Below, piece after piece: positions 35,124 through 47,483 of a stretch of DNA of 64,000 bases. The notes below the pieces were generated by a model. That model was not told the origin of the DNA, searched no databases, and worked only from the letters and a program-made list of their open reading frames with translations. The stretch covers positions 58,849,338-58,913,337 of the forward strand of contig CM060691.1 in assembly GCA_030686995.1 (NCBI GenBank). Direction: 5' to 3'. Position 1 is the first letter of the stretch; each line of letters begins with the position of its first letter. The position numbers and the translations under genes are program-made. This DNA is from Artemisia argyi. Lineage: Eukaryota; Streptophyta; Magnoliopsida; Asterales; Asteraceae.

Positions 35124-36528
35124 TGATACGTGGGAATCGCACCAGGCTTTACCTCTCAAGGGATCTTGAGAAGCTTACAACCCCCACCAGGCAGTGTACC
35201 TGATCGTTGTAGTATAGTATAGTGACAAGTACCGGGAGATTGATCGTTCAGCTAGGAATAGTGTCGCTAGGATTAGAAAACCTAAATACTAGTTCTAAAG
35301 GTGAGGGATGATTATTTTTGTATTTTTTATATTTTTTTGAAAGCAAATAAAAATCTCGGGTTTGAAGAATTTGGGCGGAATTAGTTGCTAGTCAACTAAC
35401 CCAATACTAAAGATGCAATCAAAATAAAATACTAGAAATGAAAATAAACTAAATTATACTAAGGTTGTGAGCAATAAGTGGAGAAAATGTGTTTACTTAG
35501 ATTTCACTACTCCCTAGACATCTTTTACACGTTAATTACTTGTTATAGTTGCATGGATGACGGATCATATTCCTTAATATCATTCATGGGGTGGCGCACT
35601 TAACTCCCCAATTCTATGAGCTCTTATCTCCTCCTATACCATGCCCAGCACAACCATAGGGATTATAAACAGTGGCTCATGCATTAAATACAACCAATAA
35701 AGACCTAGTGCACATCGGTTCATGTTTCCTAAGACGTTCAAGCATGTTACCATTTGGAGATCTGCCAGTTTTCTTAAGCCTAACATATAAATCATTCATC
35801 CAAAACAACTATAAACAAGTAATCAACACATAATTAACATCTAGGTTTCATTAGATCCAAGCAAACACAAGATAGATCTAGCCTAGCATGATGGAATTAA
35901 GACAAGAACAAGATATAGACAACCAACACATAGACATATTGATTGAATTAAAAGAATACTTATCTCAATTACACATGAAAGGTATCAAGGGTTTAGAACC
36001 CTTGAAAAACCTGTAAAATTCGCACCAAGATCGTACTTAGGGTTTCTCCAAAACTTCTCTCCTTTTAATGTGAAAAATAGAAAACTATATATAGGAAATA
36101 GGGTCTGACGGCGTCAAGACCAAATAGGTGACGCCGTCACCTCGCCGCCAAAACTCTTCTTGGACTGCCTTGATCCATTTTTGACGCCGTCATGTATTAT
36201 GCATTTCCAGGCCGTCATAAACTTTACTCTTGACGCCCTACTTCGTGACGTCGTCAAATCTGTACTGGATCGTCATGGAAATTGCTCTTGACGCCGTCAA
36301 GAATTCCTTCTTGACGCCGTCACCTACTGTTCCCAGCAAGGAAAATTAAGACTTTGGCGTTTTCTTCACTTTTATGCTCCAAAAACGTCCGAATTGCTTC
36401 CTTTTCCAGATTTCACTCCCAAAGTACCTAAAATCACAAAATGAACGATTTAGGGCAATATTTGATCAAATAAGTTCAATTCCGGGCTTAAATGACCCCC
36501 TAAAAGTGGTTCATTTTTCGCCTCATCA
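35124..36528 (-). repeat. 3' LTR of element A2
   Basis: 1405 bp, family A. TGACG palindrome array at about 36105-36322, TATA near 36087, tRNA-Asp-like segment at 35214-35228. The region 36529-39011 beyond it is the non-coding interior, matching 7131-9613 of A1. Confidence 0.9.
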
Positions 36529-37125
36529 TATACCCTTACACTTGAGATTTGCTTGTCCTCAAGCAAATGCGCTTTTATTCTAATCAAAATACAAGTTAGG
36601 GTTCATTTAACACTAATATAAAAGTAATTACAACAAATAATCGTTCCACTAAAGACCAATAGACAAGCACGGAGGTCATACACAAGCACCTCACAAATAG
36701 TGTTTAGATACTCACATCTCTCGGGTGTAATAAAGTATAAATTACAATATGGAAACGGAAGATATCTCTCACTACCTGTCATAGCAAAATAGATTACCAT
36801 AGGCTTGGGAAAGGATCAAACCTCTACCACATGGCGTAAGCACCTAGGATAAACTATCAAAGAGGTCTTTTAAAGGGTTGTAACGTTAGGTGTAGGGATA
36901 TGAAATACACGGTTTTGTTGGATAAAGGAAGTTTTACTGGTGGCGAGTTAACAATCTTGGTTAATTACATGTACAATGTGGCGTTGCCAAGCCAAGACTA
37001 GACTCGACTTAAGCTAATAAATGAAAAATAACAAAAACATAAAATGAACATAGAATGAAAAGGGATGGTAGTCCGTATGTTTTTCTCTTTTTTTTTTCTA
37101 TTTTTTTTTCTTTTTCTTGATTTTT

Positions 37126-37159
<34 letters not shown>

Positions 37160-39011
37160 ATATACTCTTACCCTACCATCCAAAATAATACATCATAGGG
37201 AATGAACATTTTCCTTACACTTGAATTTTTACATACTTTACAACAAACTAATCTAATGACTCGAATTAAGAAAATCAAAACACTTGGAGTACTTTTAAGA
37301 TTAATGCACATATGGGGGTAATATATGATGTTCTTCCCCATTACTTCATAAAATAAGTACTTTACCCATGAGTCCCAATCGTCCCAAAACAATATGTACA
37401 AGGATATGACTCGACTTAGCAACCGTGTAATCAATTAGATAGTTAACTTAGGGTTTAATAAATAACAATAATGCACTAAAAATGAGCGCATACACGGAAG
37501 GCTAAGGCGATTTGGTTGTACATTTAAGTGGGGTGTAACAAATTCTTCCTTTAAGTAAAATGCTTAAAGTTAGAAACGAAAAGATAGGCTCGGAGGGGTG
37601 TACTAGGGGTTTAGTGTACTAAAAATGAGTACAACGCTAAAGGTGTGGGAAAAATTAGTTGACTTAACTAGCCAAGTAATATGACTTAAATGGTCAAGTA
37701 ATTATAATACGGGTTTAACACAAGGGTGATCCTAATGCCTCTTATCATGTAGTAAATCCTACCACACGAATGTAGTCTCACTAGCGGTCTCGGGATGCAT
37801 CACTAACGCAAGTTCTAGAATCTAAATGCTACCGGTACACTCATAAGCACTAATAGTAAATGCTTTTCCTATCAAATCTAAAGGCGAACCTCACATATTT
37901 GGGTGGAAAATTTTTCTGAATATACGGTTATGTGCTAGTCATACAATCTCCTATCCATGAGACGCTTGCTATGGCTAAAGTTTCACTCCTAAATGTTGTA
38001 AAAAATTTTAAATTTGGCGCTAAAATTGCACTAACAAGTATTTCTCATAGTTTTATTACACATCTACCATCAAACAAAACAAACTCAAGCGAAAGTGTAC
38101 ATGTAAGGTATCATCATTTTACCCTCCCCTTACACTTAAGATGAACATTGTCCCCAATGTTCAAGTAAAGAATGTAAAAGTGAAATAAGTAAAAAGAATG
38201 AAATCAAATACTCCCCTGATTCGCTCGGTATGGATAATAAGGTGGCCAGGTTAAATCTTCCTCCAAGAAAATGAAGAATAAAAGCTTCCCTTCCAGAAAT
38301 ATAAATCATCTTCTTGTCATACATAACCTGTAAATCCTGAGAAAATAGACAAGACAACCTCGCATAAAATCGGCGGCATCCTATATAAGTTACTAAATCC
38401 TAGAAAACAAGATAAGATATAATGCTTGTGGAATGAAGTTTGCAGATTTCCTGGAGATTATAAAACTTAATAATTCACAAAAACCATAAGACTCCGTTAG
38501 AAAAACAAAACCGGTAAAATTTCCAGATTTTTACACGTGACGCCGTCAAGGGTGAACTCGTGACGCCGTCAGAAGTAACCTGCAGAAATTCTTATGTTAA
38601 GTTTCCGGAAAATTTCTGGAAAAACTTGGTCCTACTTCCTGGAAAATCCTGCAAAACTTCATTATGACTCAATACAAGCATTTGACTCTAACAAATACGA
38701 ATATACATGTTCATTTAATATTGTGGAGAATCATGATCGGTTTGTTTCTTAAAAACATATTTGGGGTTTCCCCTTACACTTATCTTTTGCAAAAATACTT
38801 TTAGGTGGAGTTAAGACTAGGCCAAAACAACAAAGTAAAGTATTTCCACTATTTAGTTGAGAATCATGATCAACCAACAATAAAAACAATGCATGAATAC
38901 GGAAGCAAATAACAAACAAACAAAATAAAATCACACAAAACATGAGTTGCCTCCCAAGAAGCGCTTTTCATTATCTATGAGTCTTGTAGCTAGACTCAAG
39001 GTCATGGGTTA

Positions 39012-39617
39012 CTACGTGACTTCGTCGTTGGTTCCATTTTCTAGGTCGTCTTCTAAACCAGTTTTGTATTCCGGACCTAGTTGCAAGCATTCTTTGTAAA
39101 AACCAAGCATCCTATTCTTTACATACTCTACTCCTCTACGTCTATCCTCCTCATTCCTATAATAAGCCGCTTGCTTGTGTTCCTTTTCGAAATTAGAGAG
39201 AAGGCGGTATTGCTCAATCTTGTAGGGCATTTGATAGGCAACCTCATCATTCTCTTCCTTGAATCTAACTATCCCTAAAGTCGGATCATAACTCATCCTA
39301 GTGGCCTCAACAAATGGTTTTCCAAATATTATTTGGCTTAGGCAAGCATCTATCACCGGACGAGTGTCTTCCACTATCATAAAATCGATCTCATAGGTGA
39401 AATTTCCTATAATCACATGCAATCCCTTCACTCTTCCAGCAAAATTACTTATCAAATTCTTATTAGGCATCATCCTAAAATTAAGTTGCTTCTTCATCAC
39501 CCAATTGTAATAAGTCCTAGTTATGATGTTCACGGGGGATCTAGGGTCGATGTAAGCTTTCCATATATGCATGTGCCCGATATTGCATGGTATGTTAATG
39601 TTAGAGGGGTCTCCCAT
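39012..39617 (-). CDS. Protease-like domain of element A2
   Basis: A 201-residue frame overlapping the end of gag by 88 bp in another frame. It contains a retropepsin-like fold signature: NIPCNIG, then KAYIDPRSPVNI where autonomous elements have DLGAS, then a TYEIDFMIV strand and a SQIIFGKPF strand (the usual L-x-x-x-L-GRPF block). The active-site Asp is present, but the following Thr/Ser-Gly is Pro-Arg, so catalysis is doubtful. The Glu/Lys-rich tail (NEEDRRRGVEYV) is one I recall from Asteraceae element proteins. It likely was one gag-protease polyprotein separated by a frame change near 39610-39625. The ATG at 39617 may not be a real start. Confidence 0.6.
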   Translation of the reverse strand: MGDPSNINIPCNIGHMHIWKAYIDPRSPVNIITRTYYNWVMKKQLNFRMMPNKNLISNFAGRVKGLHVIIGNFTYEIDFMIVEDTRPVIDACLSQIIFGKPFVEATRMSYDPTLGIVRFKEENDEVAYQMPYKIEQYRLLSNFEKEHKQAAYYRNEEDRRRGVEYVKNRMLGFYKECLQLGPEYKTGLEDDLENGTNDEVT

Positions 39618-41248
39618 TTTGATAAGGGGGTGCCAAGGATATATGGTCTCTCGGGACTATCGAATAAATTCTTATGGTATTCCCGTTCTTCCTTGGTGGG
39701 CAACTTATCAAAGTACTTTTCTATAGGCTCTACCTCCTCTAATTCCTCTTCCTTCTTAACCTCAACTTCCCTACTCTCATCCTTAGTCTCAGCTTCTACT
39801 CTAACTTCATCCTTGTCACTCTCTTCTATCTCCTTATCTATTAGCTTAATGGTGACAACATTGACAAAGTGGACATGTTTGGATGATAAGGGGTACTTAA
39901 TTTGAATTCCGTTATTAGTGTCCCTAGTGTCCTTCCTAGGTGTCACTATCGCTTGGTTGTTGAGGGCTTTCAACAAGTTGTCAATCTTGTTGGTCATCTC
40001 CGTTTGTTGTTGGTTAAATTCGGTTTCGAACCTAGCTATGCGAGCTTCTTGAGATGCCATGAACTTAGACATCAATCCTTCAAGATTGTTGGTACTACCA
40101 TAGTTGTTAGAAGGATTGTTGTTGAAAGTACGGTTGGAGGGTGGACCGGTTGGTTGGTAACGATTAGGCGGATTGGAAGAATTGGGTTGATTTTGTTTCC
40201 ACCTAAGGTTTGGGTGATTTTTCCAAGAGGGGTTGTATGAATCACCGTAAGTGTTTGGCTCGGGCTTGAAAGTGTACCACTTATCTCCCGCTTCGTCGGT
40301 ACGCGTGGATGCGTAGTCCGCAAAAGCTGTTCCGGGGAGTTCCACACAATCACGAGTGTCGTGGGGACCACTACATAATTCGCATGAAGAGGTGATTTTG
40401 TTCACTTGGCTTGAAGGCTTAGGAGCTTCGTAAGATTTCATGAGAAACTTGACTTGGTCCTCAAGTTCCATGATCCTACGATCGGGAGTGCTAGAATTGT
40501 TCGAAGGCAAAGATATTGCTTTGACCGTTTTGTTCAAATCACGAGGATCATTCCAACTTTCGTTGTCATAGAGAGCAAGATCTTCTATGAGTTCCCATGA
40601 TTGTCCCGCACTTAGATCACGTAGCTTACCACCGGCCGATTGGTCAATGGCTCGCCTCGTGGAGATGTCGATATGGTCATAAAAGATTTGGACTTGGAGC
40701 CAAAGATCTATGCCATGATGAGGGACTTTTTGGAGTAAGTCCTTGAAACGAGTCCATGCTTCATAAAGAGATTCATTTTGACATTGTTGGAACATCAAGA
40801 TGTCATTTCTAAGCTTAGTAGTTCTCCCCGGTGGGAAAAATTGAGCAAGGAAACGAGTGGTGAGATCATCCCATGTGGTGATGGATCCCGCGGGTAAACG
40901 CTCAAGCCATTGACTAGCTTGATCCCGTAGAGAGAATTGGAATAGGCGTAATCGGGTTGTCTCTCTAGTTTCAACACTTAAGTCTATGGAATCTACGATT
41001 TTGAGAAAGTCCTTAAGATGTTGGTTTGGATCTTCGGAACGAAGTCCATGGAATGCACATCCGCTTTGCACCAACCGGATGGTGTCGGATTGCAAGGGGG
41101 TCACATTGGCTCCGATGAGCTCAATGGTGTTTCGGTAGCCTTGGTGGCTAGGTCGGGAATACTCTCCTAAGGTTCGAGGCCTAAGGGGTTCTAGTGGTGG
41201 GTTTTGTTGTGGTGGGATGACGGGTTCAAGGATGTTCCCATCGTCCAT
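39530..41248 (-). CDS. gag polyprotein of element A2
   Basis: 572 residues from ATG 41248 (MDDGNILEP). The retrotransposon gag (capsid) domain spans about residues 60-215, with HGLRSEDPNQHL, WLERLPAGSITTWDDL, FPPGRTTKLRNDI and an LYEAWTRFKDLL helix. A zinc knuckle C-X2-C-X3-H-X4-C lies at 289-301 (CELCSGPHDTRDC). A Pro/Asn-rich linker and an acidic E/K-rich segment follow. It would form the virus-like particle. The frame is intact, but its last about 30 residues are in the wrong frame relative to the protease-like sequence. It is the fullest gag in the window. Confidence 0.8.
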   Translation of the reverse strand: MDDGNILEPVIPPQQNPPLEPLRPRTLGEYSRPSHQGYRNTIELIGANVTPLQSDTIRLVQSGCAFHGLRSEDPNQHLKDFLKIVDSIDLSVETRETTRLRLFQFSLRDQASQWLERLPAGSITTWDDLTTRFLAQFFPPGRTTKLRNDILMFQQCQNESLYEAWTRFKDLLQKVPHHGIDLWLQVQIFYDHIDISTRRAIDQSAGGKLRDLSAGQSWELIEDLALYDNESWNDPRDLNKTVKAISLPSNNSSTPDRRIMELEDQVKFLMKSYEAPKPSSQVNKITSSCELCSGPHDTRDCVELPGTAFADYASTRTDEAGDKWYTFKPEPNTYGDSYNPSWKNHPNLRWKQNQPNSSNPPNRYQPTGPPSNRTFNNNPSNNYGSTNNLEGLMSKFMASQEARIARFETEFNQQQTEMTNKIDNLLKALNNQAIVTPRKDTRDTNNGIQIKYPLSSKHVHFVNVVTIKLIDKEIEESDKDEVRVEAETKDESREVEVKKEEELEEVEPIEKYFDKLPTKEEREYHKNLFDSPERPYILGTPLSKWETPLTLTYHAISGTCIYGKLTSTLDPP

Positions 41249-41395
41249 GATGTCGGGTGGTGAAGAGTTACGAACAAAGACACAAAGAAATAAGATAGAC
41301 AAAAGAAAACCTAAAAATAAAAATAAAATCTTACTAGAAAGGAATCTAGCAAGTAGACCTAATAAAAAGAAGTTCTAACCTAGACAATAACTATT

Positions 41396-41412
41396 CCCCG
41401 GCAGCGGCGCCA
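41396..41412 (-). promoter_or_regulatory. Primer-binding site of A2 (tRNA-Asp type)
   Basis: Complement of the 3' end of tRNA-Asp with one mismatch (TGGCGCCGCTGCCGGGG in sense), six bases inside the 5' LTR. Confidence 0.8.
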
Positions 41413-41418
41413 AAAACT

Positions 41419-42810
41419 TGATGGACGTGGGAATCGCACCAGGCTTTACCTCTCTAGGGATCTTGAGAAGCTTACAACCCCCACCAGGCAGTGTACCTGA
41501 TCGTTGTAGTATAGTATAGTGACAAGTACCGGGGGATTGATCGTTCAGCTAGGAATAGAAAACCTAAATACTAGTTCTAAAGGTGAGGGATGATTATTTT
41601 TGTATTTTTTATATTTTTTTGAAAGCAAATAAAAATCTCAGGTTTGAAGGATTTGGGCGGAATTAGTTGCTAGTCAACTAACCCAATACTAAAGATGCAA
41701 TCAAAATAAAATACTAGAAATGAAAATAAACTAAATTATACTAAAGTTGTGAGCAATAAGTGGAGAAAATGTGTTTACTTAGATTTCACTACTCCCTAGA
41801 CATCTTTTAGACGTTAATTACTTGTTATAGTTGCATGGATGACGGATCGTATTCCTTAATATCATTCATGGGGTGGCGCACTTAACTCCCCAATTCTATA
41901 AGCTCTTATCTCCTCCTATACCATGCCCAGCACAACCATAGGGATTATAAACAGTGGCTCATGCATTAAATACAACCAATAAAGACCTAGTGCACATCGG
42001 TTCGTGTTTCCTAAGACGTTCAAGCATGTTACCATTTGGAGATCTGCCAGTTTTCTTAAGCCTAACATATAAATCATTCATCCAAAACAACTATAAACAA
42101 GTAATCAACACATAATTAACATCTAGGATTCATTAGATCCAAGCAAACACAAGATAGATCTAGCCTAGCATGATGGAATTAAGACAAGAACAAGATATAC
42201 ACAACCAACACATAGACATATTGATTGAATTAAAAGAATACTTATCTCAATTACACATGAAAGGTATCAAGGGTTTAGAACCCTTGAAAAACCTGTAAAA
42301 TTCGCACCAAGTTCGTACTTAGGGTTTCTCCAAAACTTCTCTCCTTTTAATGTGAAAAATAGAAAACTATATATAGGAAATAGGGTCTGACGGCTTCAAG
42401 ACCAAATAGGTGACACCGTCACCTCGCCGCCAAAACTCTTCTCGGACTGCCTTGATCTACTTTTGACGCCGTCATGTATTATGCATTTCCAGGCCGTCAT
42501 GAACTTTACTCTTGACGCCCTACTTCGTGACGCCGTCAAATCTGTACTGGATCGTCATGGAAATTGCTTTTGACGCCGTCAGGAATTCCTTCTTGACGCC
42601 GTCACCTACTGTTCCCAGCAAGGAAAATTAAGACTTTGGCGTTTTCTTCACTTTTATGCTCCAAAAACGTCCGAATTGCTTCCTTTTCCAGATTTCACTC
42701 CCAAAGTACCTAAAATCACAAAAGGAACTATTTAGGGCAATATTTGATCAAATAAGTTCAATTCCGGGCTTAAATGACCCCCTAAAAGTGGTTCATTTTT
42801 CGCCTCATCA
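41419..42810 (-). repeat. 5' LTR of element A2
   Basis: 1392 bp. It differs from the partner by a 2-bp insertion at its end (TGATGGACG), loss of about 14-15 bp around 41560, and scattered substitutions. It keeps the TATA (near 42367), a TGACG array with some decayed copies, and the tRNA-Asp-like segment at 41501-41515. Confidence 0.9.
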
Positions 42811-42980
42811 ACATACACCTTAGGCAATGAAATGGTGGGATTGGGATCAAAACTGCCCAACAGTTGACAGTAGGGATACTTTGATGTAGATTTTGACTTT
42901 TGGTGTTATACCCAACTGATTTTAAGCATTAACTATACTAATATTACTTATTAAAACATGTTTACAGCAAATTCAACTAC

Positions 42981-45900
42981 TGATTGGTCCCAAACGGTCA
43001 GATAATTATTGGTCGACCACTTGTGAATGGTCAATGATTGAAGCTAAACCACCAATTTATATTGACCAAAGAATGGTCAACAAAGTCAAATAGCCTAGAT
43101 CAATGCTCCGGGTAATATAAGGTATCACCGGGTCGTTAAATCCCGTTGAGGTGTGAATTGTAACTTAGCGTGCCTTGTGATCGGGTGTTATTCACAGAAA
43201 GCGTTTGTTATGAGAAATGTTTGGAGATTATTAACAGAAATAGCTTAGGAAAGCTACGTGATTGATTACTGGTATTGAGGTTACAAAGATTTGAGCTAAA
43301 ACCTAAAAACGTACGTTTTTAATTAAAAACGTACACAGACGAACGAAACGAAAAGTACAACTGAAGGAAGGAAAGGGTTACAAGTGTAAAATTAATATTT
43401 TGTAATCCTAACAATTAAAGAAAATTTTAAGAAAAATAAAAACTATTTTTACACTATTTAATTATTAATTATTAATTAATTACTAATTATCTAATTATTA
43501 ACTAATTAAACTATTTAGAATTATTAAAAATACTAAAAAGACTTAGAAAATTAAGAAAAATTTTACAAATCTAATTAACCATTACGGGAATCCTAAAAAA
43601 TTATAAAAAGTTTATTTTATGTATTTTTATACTAATTTACTAATTATTAATCTAATTATTAATTAATTACCAATTAAACTATTTATATTATAAAAATTAG
43701 AAATTGAACAATATAAATTCTAGAAAAAATTTATAAAAATGTTTTAACTTAATTAAAAACTAGAAAAATTATAAAAACTAGGTTATACTTTATAAATTAC
43801 AATTATGCTATTTAATTACTTAATATTAATTAAAACTTAATTAAACTAGAATTAATTATAAAAACCACTAAAAGACAAAACAAAAATCTGGAAAAATTTC
43901 TAGAATTATTTTAACCTAAAAGAGATTTAATAAAAATATAAAAGTGATATATTGCTTATAAATAAGCTAAAAAGAAAATCAAAATGATAAATCCTATTAA
44001 ATAGGAGCTATCACTAAAAGTAAAGTTGAATTTTTTTTATTTTTTCTTTTTCCAAACTAATTATACACCAAGTACAAACACTTTTTCTGAAAACACTTTT
44101 CTTCACAACCCAAAATTAAGCAGTTGAGAGCTTATTGACCCTAACAGTTGACTTTTGTTGACTGTGGAAGGATTTTAGCTCAATTTGGAGTGTGTAGGGT
44201 CCACTTTGGTGAAAACAGATTCAAATAAGTATAATGAACAAGTTAAAATAGATATCACACAAATAAGCTAAGTAAATAAGCTAAAAACACCACAATAAGC
44301 TGTTTGCTTATTTGGTTCTGAGGCAGACTGGGGACAAACTTTGGGATCCAATCCAGGTGGGGCCCAGAGGTCTAGAGGTCAAACTCTTGGTCAAGTATTA
44401 CTCCCTGGTAGGAGGGGGGTTGGGAGAACCCAAGGGTGAAGTGTGGGACCCACTGGGTTAACCACAAAACACCACCAAAGATGGTTGGGTGGTTTGGGTC
44501 TGCTGAGACAGGGCAAGATCCTTGCCCTGCAGTCAACTTCCAAGGGTAATTTGGTCCATAAAAAAAATCACAAAAATGTAACAATTGTGAAAATCCAAAG
44601 TTCAGCTGATAGAGTAAACACACAACAAGTTTCAGGTCTTGAATCACAACACAAAAATCAAATTAATTCATGCCATTTTGGCAAAAATCTGAACTTGCAC
44701 CTTTTGACTTTTTAGTAAAACCTTGCACTTTGACTTTTATGAGTTTTAGATGATCATTACTGGATGAAAGGTGTATAACAAGTAATATTACAACTAATTT
44801 AGACTAAAGTGACTAATTATGAACTAGTTTAATGAGTTTATGGCTCACAATACCCTCACAGTTAACTGTGAGGGTGAAATGAGTGTGATTTTGACTTTGA
44901 TTATGTTTTTGAACAAACTTTTGGTTCCTTTGACCTATTATCCACCCAAAAAACTCTATGAAACACAGATTTGCACAAATGAACAAGTAGAGCAGTGCAA
45001 ACAACCTACTACCAAACACCCTTTTAACAGATTTTAATGATGAAATGGTGATTTAAACAAGTACTCAATGCCACCTACTGATCACAACTAATCCAATTAC
45101 CAATAATTAACCAAGATAAACACAATTAAACTATTAAAGCTACTTATTACTAAAGAAAGGAAATTTTTAGCTTACAAAGCCTTCCAAGCTAATTGTAAAG
45201 TGCCAAAGAACCACAATCACCAATCCTATCTGACTTCCACAAGTCCCTAACCCACTGCCATCAACAATAAACAGTGCTCCTTGCTTTCTTCTTCCCTTTC
45301 ACTAATTTTTTTTATTTTATTTTTATTTTTTTAGTATTTTTGCTATTTTTCTTAAAACCTTTCTCAATACTTGAAAAATTTATGAAAAACAGATATCAGA
45401 TGAATTATACGAGTAGATAAACAACTATATAACAATAAGAACCTTTGAACAACAATTTGAGATTTCTAAGTGAACTTGAAAAGTTGTAAAAGAGAGTAAA
45501 CTTAAAACTGATGTTTCATTAATTAAAAACAGATTACATAAGTATAATTAGATACTACAATGACTTAAACTACAAACTACACACACTACAAGGCTCAAAT
45601 GAGCTACATATATATAAACGATACAAAAATAATAGCCTAAGTCTTCCACATGGCCTCTTGGTCCACAATGAGAGTTCCACTTGCTTTTTCGTTGACCATA
45701 GACCAAATCCCAGCCGTTAATTTCATCCTTGCTTTATCCTGGCCTTTGAATTGAAAAATGGCGCCAAAACTTATACGGGGCAAGATTGAGTGGTTCTGGT
45801 GGGGGGTTGGTGTTGTAATTTATGATGGTGGGGAAGTTTGGTGAGGAGCACTAATTGTGGGGGGGGGGGGGGGAACTGGTGAAAAGGTGAGAGGAGGGGG

Positions 45901-46578
45901 AAAGGTCTCCCTGGTTTCACGCTTGGGTGTTGGGGGGAAGGAGATGGTCAGCGGGGATGTTTGACTGGCGAATTTTATTAATAAAATGGGAGTTGGGCCG
46001 GGTCATGTGGTGGGCTGGGAGTTTGGAATTAGTTTTGGGTGGGCTTTTGGTTGATGGGAATAAAAAGGGGTCCGGTTTGGTTGTAAGTTATCAAGGACCA
46101 ATTTTGAAATTTCTCAAACTTCAAGGACTGATTTTGTAATTTCCCAAACTTGCTTCCAAGGACCAATTATGATGTAATTCCAAAGTTCACAAACCATTTT
46201 TGCCAATTTTGATTTTTCAAAATTCCCAGGGACCTATTTTGCCATTTTTGAAAACTTAGGGACTAAACATGTAATTTTGGAAAGTTCATGACCCAAGTGT
46301 AATTTTTTATGATTTTTGACTTTCAAAACCTTGGGTTGACTTTTCCTTTCAAAATAAATGCATAGGGACTAAAATTGACAAGTTTTGAAACTTGGGGGAC
46401 TGAAACTGCCAATATTGCAAACTTTGTATGTTTTTTCTTTGTTTTTGCACATTTTGCATTTAAAACACATAAAACACAATCCCTGGGATAATTAATTATT
46501 TTGATATCTTTTTGATTGTTTTTGTATGTTTTAGCAATATAAATATATCAAAAACGATGAGTGTTTGAGCACTCATCA
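42981..46578 (-). repeat. 3' LTR of element P (subfamily P1, 3.6 kb)
   Basis: From TGATTGGTCCCAAACGG to GAGCACTCATCA with the terminal hairpin (46555-46578). It contains a G-tract (about 45858-45874), a TATA-like stretch (about 45608-45618, minus sense) and U3 AGGGACTAATTTTG units (46080-46420). 44359-46578 is nearly identical to 52651-54862. Confidence 0.85.
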
Positions 46579-47286
46579 ATCTCTCACACTGAACTATTGC
46601 TAGTCCCTAGCAATCTTTTTAGAAAACTTGATGGATTTGAAAAACTCTTTACCAAAAGCCATCACTTCTGGAGTAGCCAGGTGTAAGAACTATGGCACAC
46701 CTGATAGCCGTGTGATTTTGAGCAAACCACCAGCTTTCAACGGATTTGTTTAGTCTTTACCAAGAGCCGTTTGCTCCTGGACTAGCCAGCATCTTGATGG
46801 ACCTAGTCAACATCTTGGTGAGCTGATTACCAATTATGGATTTTCCACGGCCTTTACCACAAGCCATAATCTTGCGGGCTAGCCAACTCATTAGCTTTTG
46901 AGGATGATGGGGAGTTGAGGATCCATACAATTTTGGGCAAATTGCAAGCCGTAAACGGATTTGATTTATCTTTACCAAGAGCCGTTTGCTCCTGGATTAG
47001 CCAATCCCTTTGTCGGTTAGACCTGGCGGACTGATTACCACAAAATTTTTGAAATAAAGTGAAAAAATTTTGAAAATTTTGGCCAAAAACGGGGGTATTT
47101 GAAGATATATTTTGATAAAATTCGCTAGAGTTTCCCCCCCCCCCCCCCCCCCCCCACACTTAGAAATGAATATTGTCCTCAATATTCAAAGTCCCGGCAA
47201 TTATGCCGACTCTTTGAACGTAAAAAGCCAAGATTCGAATCTAACTGCGGAAATACCAAATTTCACTTTATTTCTATATATATACA

Positions 47287-47320
<34 letters not shown>

Positions 47321-47483
47321 TATATATATATACATATATACATTTTTTTTTTCAAACAGCGGGGGTTGGCCATTCCCCCACACTAGGTGGTATAAAATAG
47401 AAAGAATCAGAGATACGGGTGAAAACCCGTATTGTTCTATTGTTTTTGTTCATCGAGTCGCTAGCTTGACTCGATCCCCGAAT
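46579..47483 (-). other. 3' interior of element P with PPT and simple tracts
   Basis: Sense purine tract next to the LTR, then blocks with TACCAAGAGCCGTTTGCTCC as in element O. A C18-19 tract (about 47134-47155), a long T tract and a TA run (about 47290-47350) follow before the end of pol. No coding sequence. Confidence 0.6.

Larger units (their letters stand above)
35124..42810 (-). mobile_element. Element A2: non-autonomous family-A LTR retrotransposon, 7.69 kb
   Basis: TSD ACATA at 35119-35123 and 42811-42815. LTRs are 35124-36528 and 41419-42810. PBS in sense TGGCGCCGCTGCCGGGG at 41396-41412 (one mismatch to the tRNA-Asp 3' end). The interior is co-linear with A1 but has a full gag frame and a protease-like frame, so A1 looks like a deletion and replacement derivative of such an element. 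RT, RNase H and integrase are absent. Confidence 0.92.
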
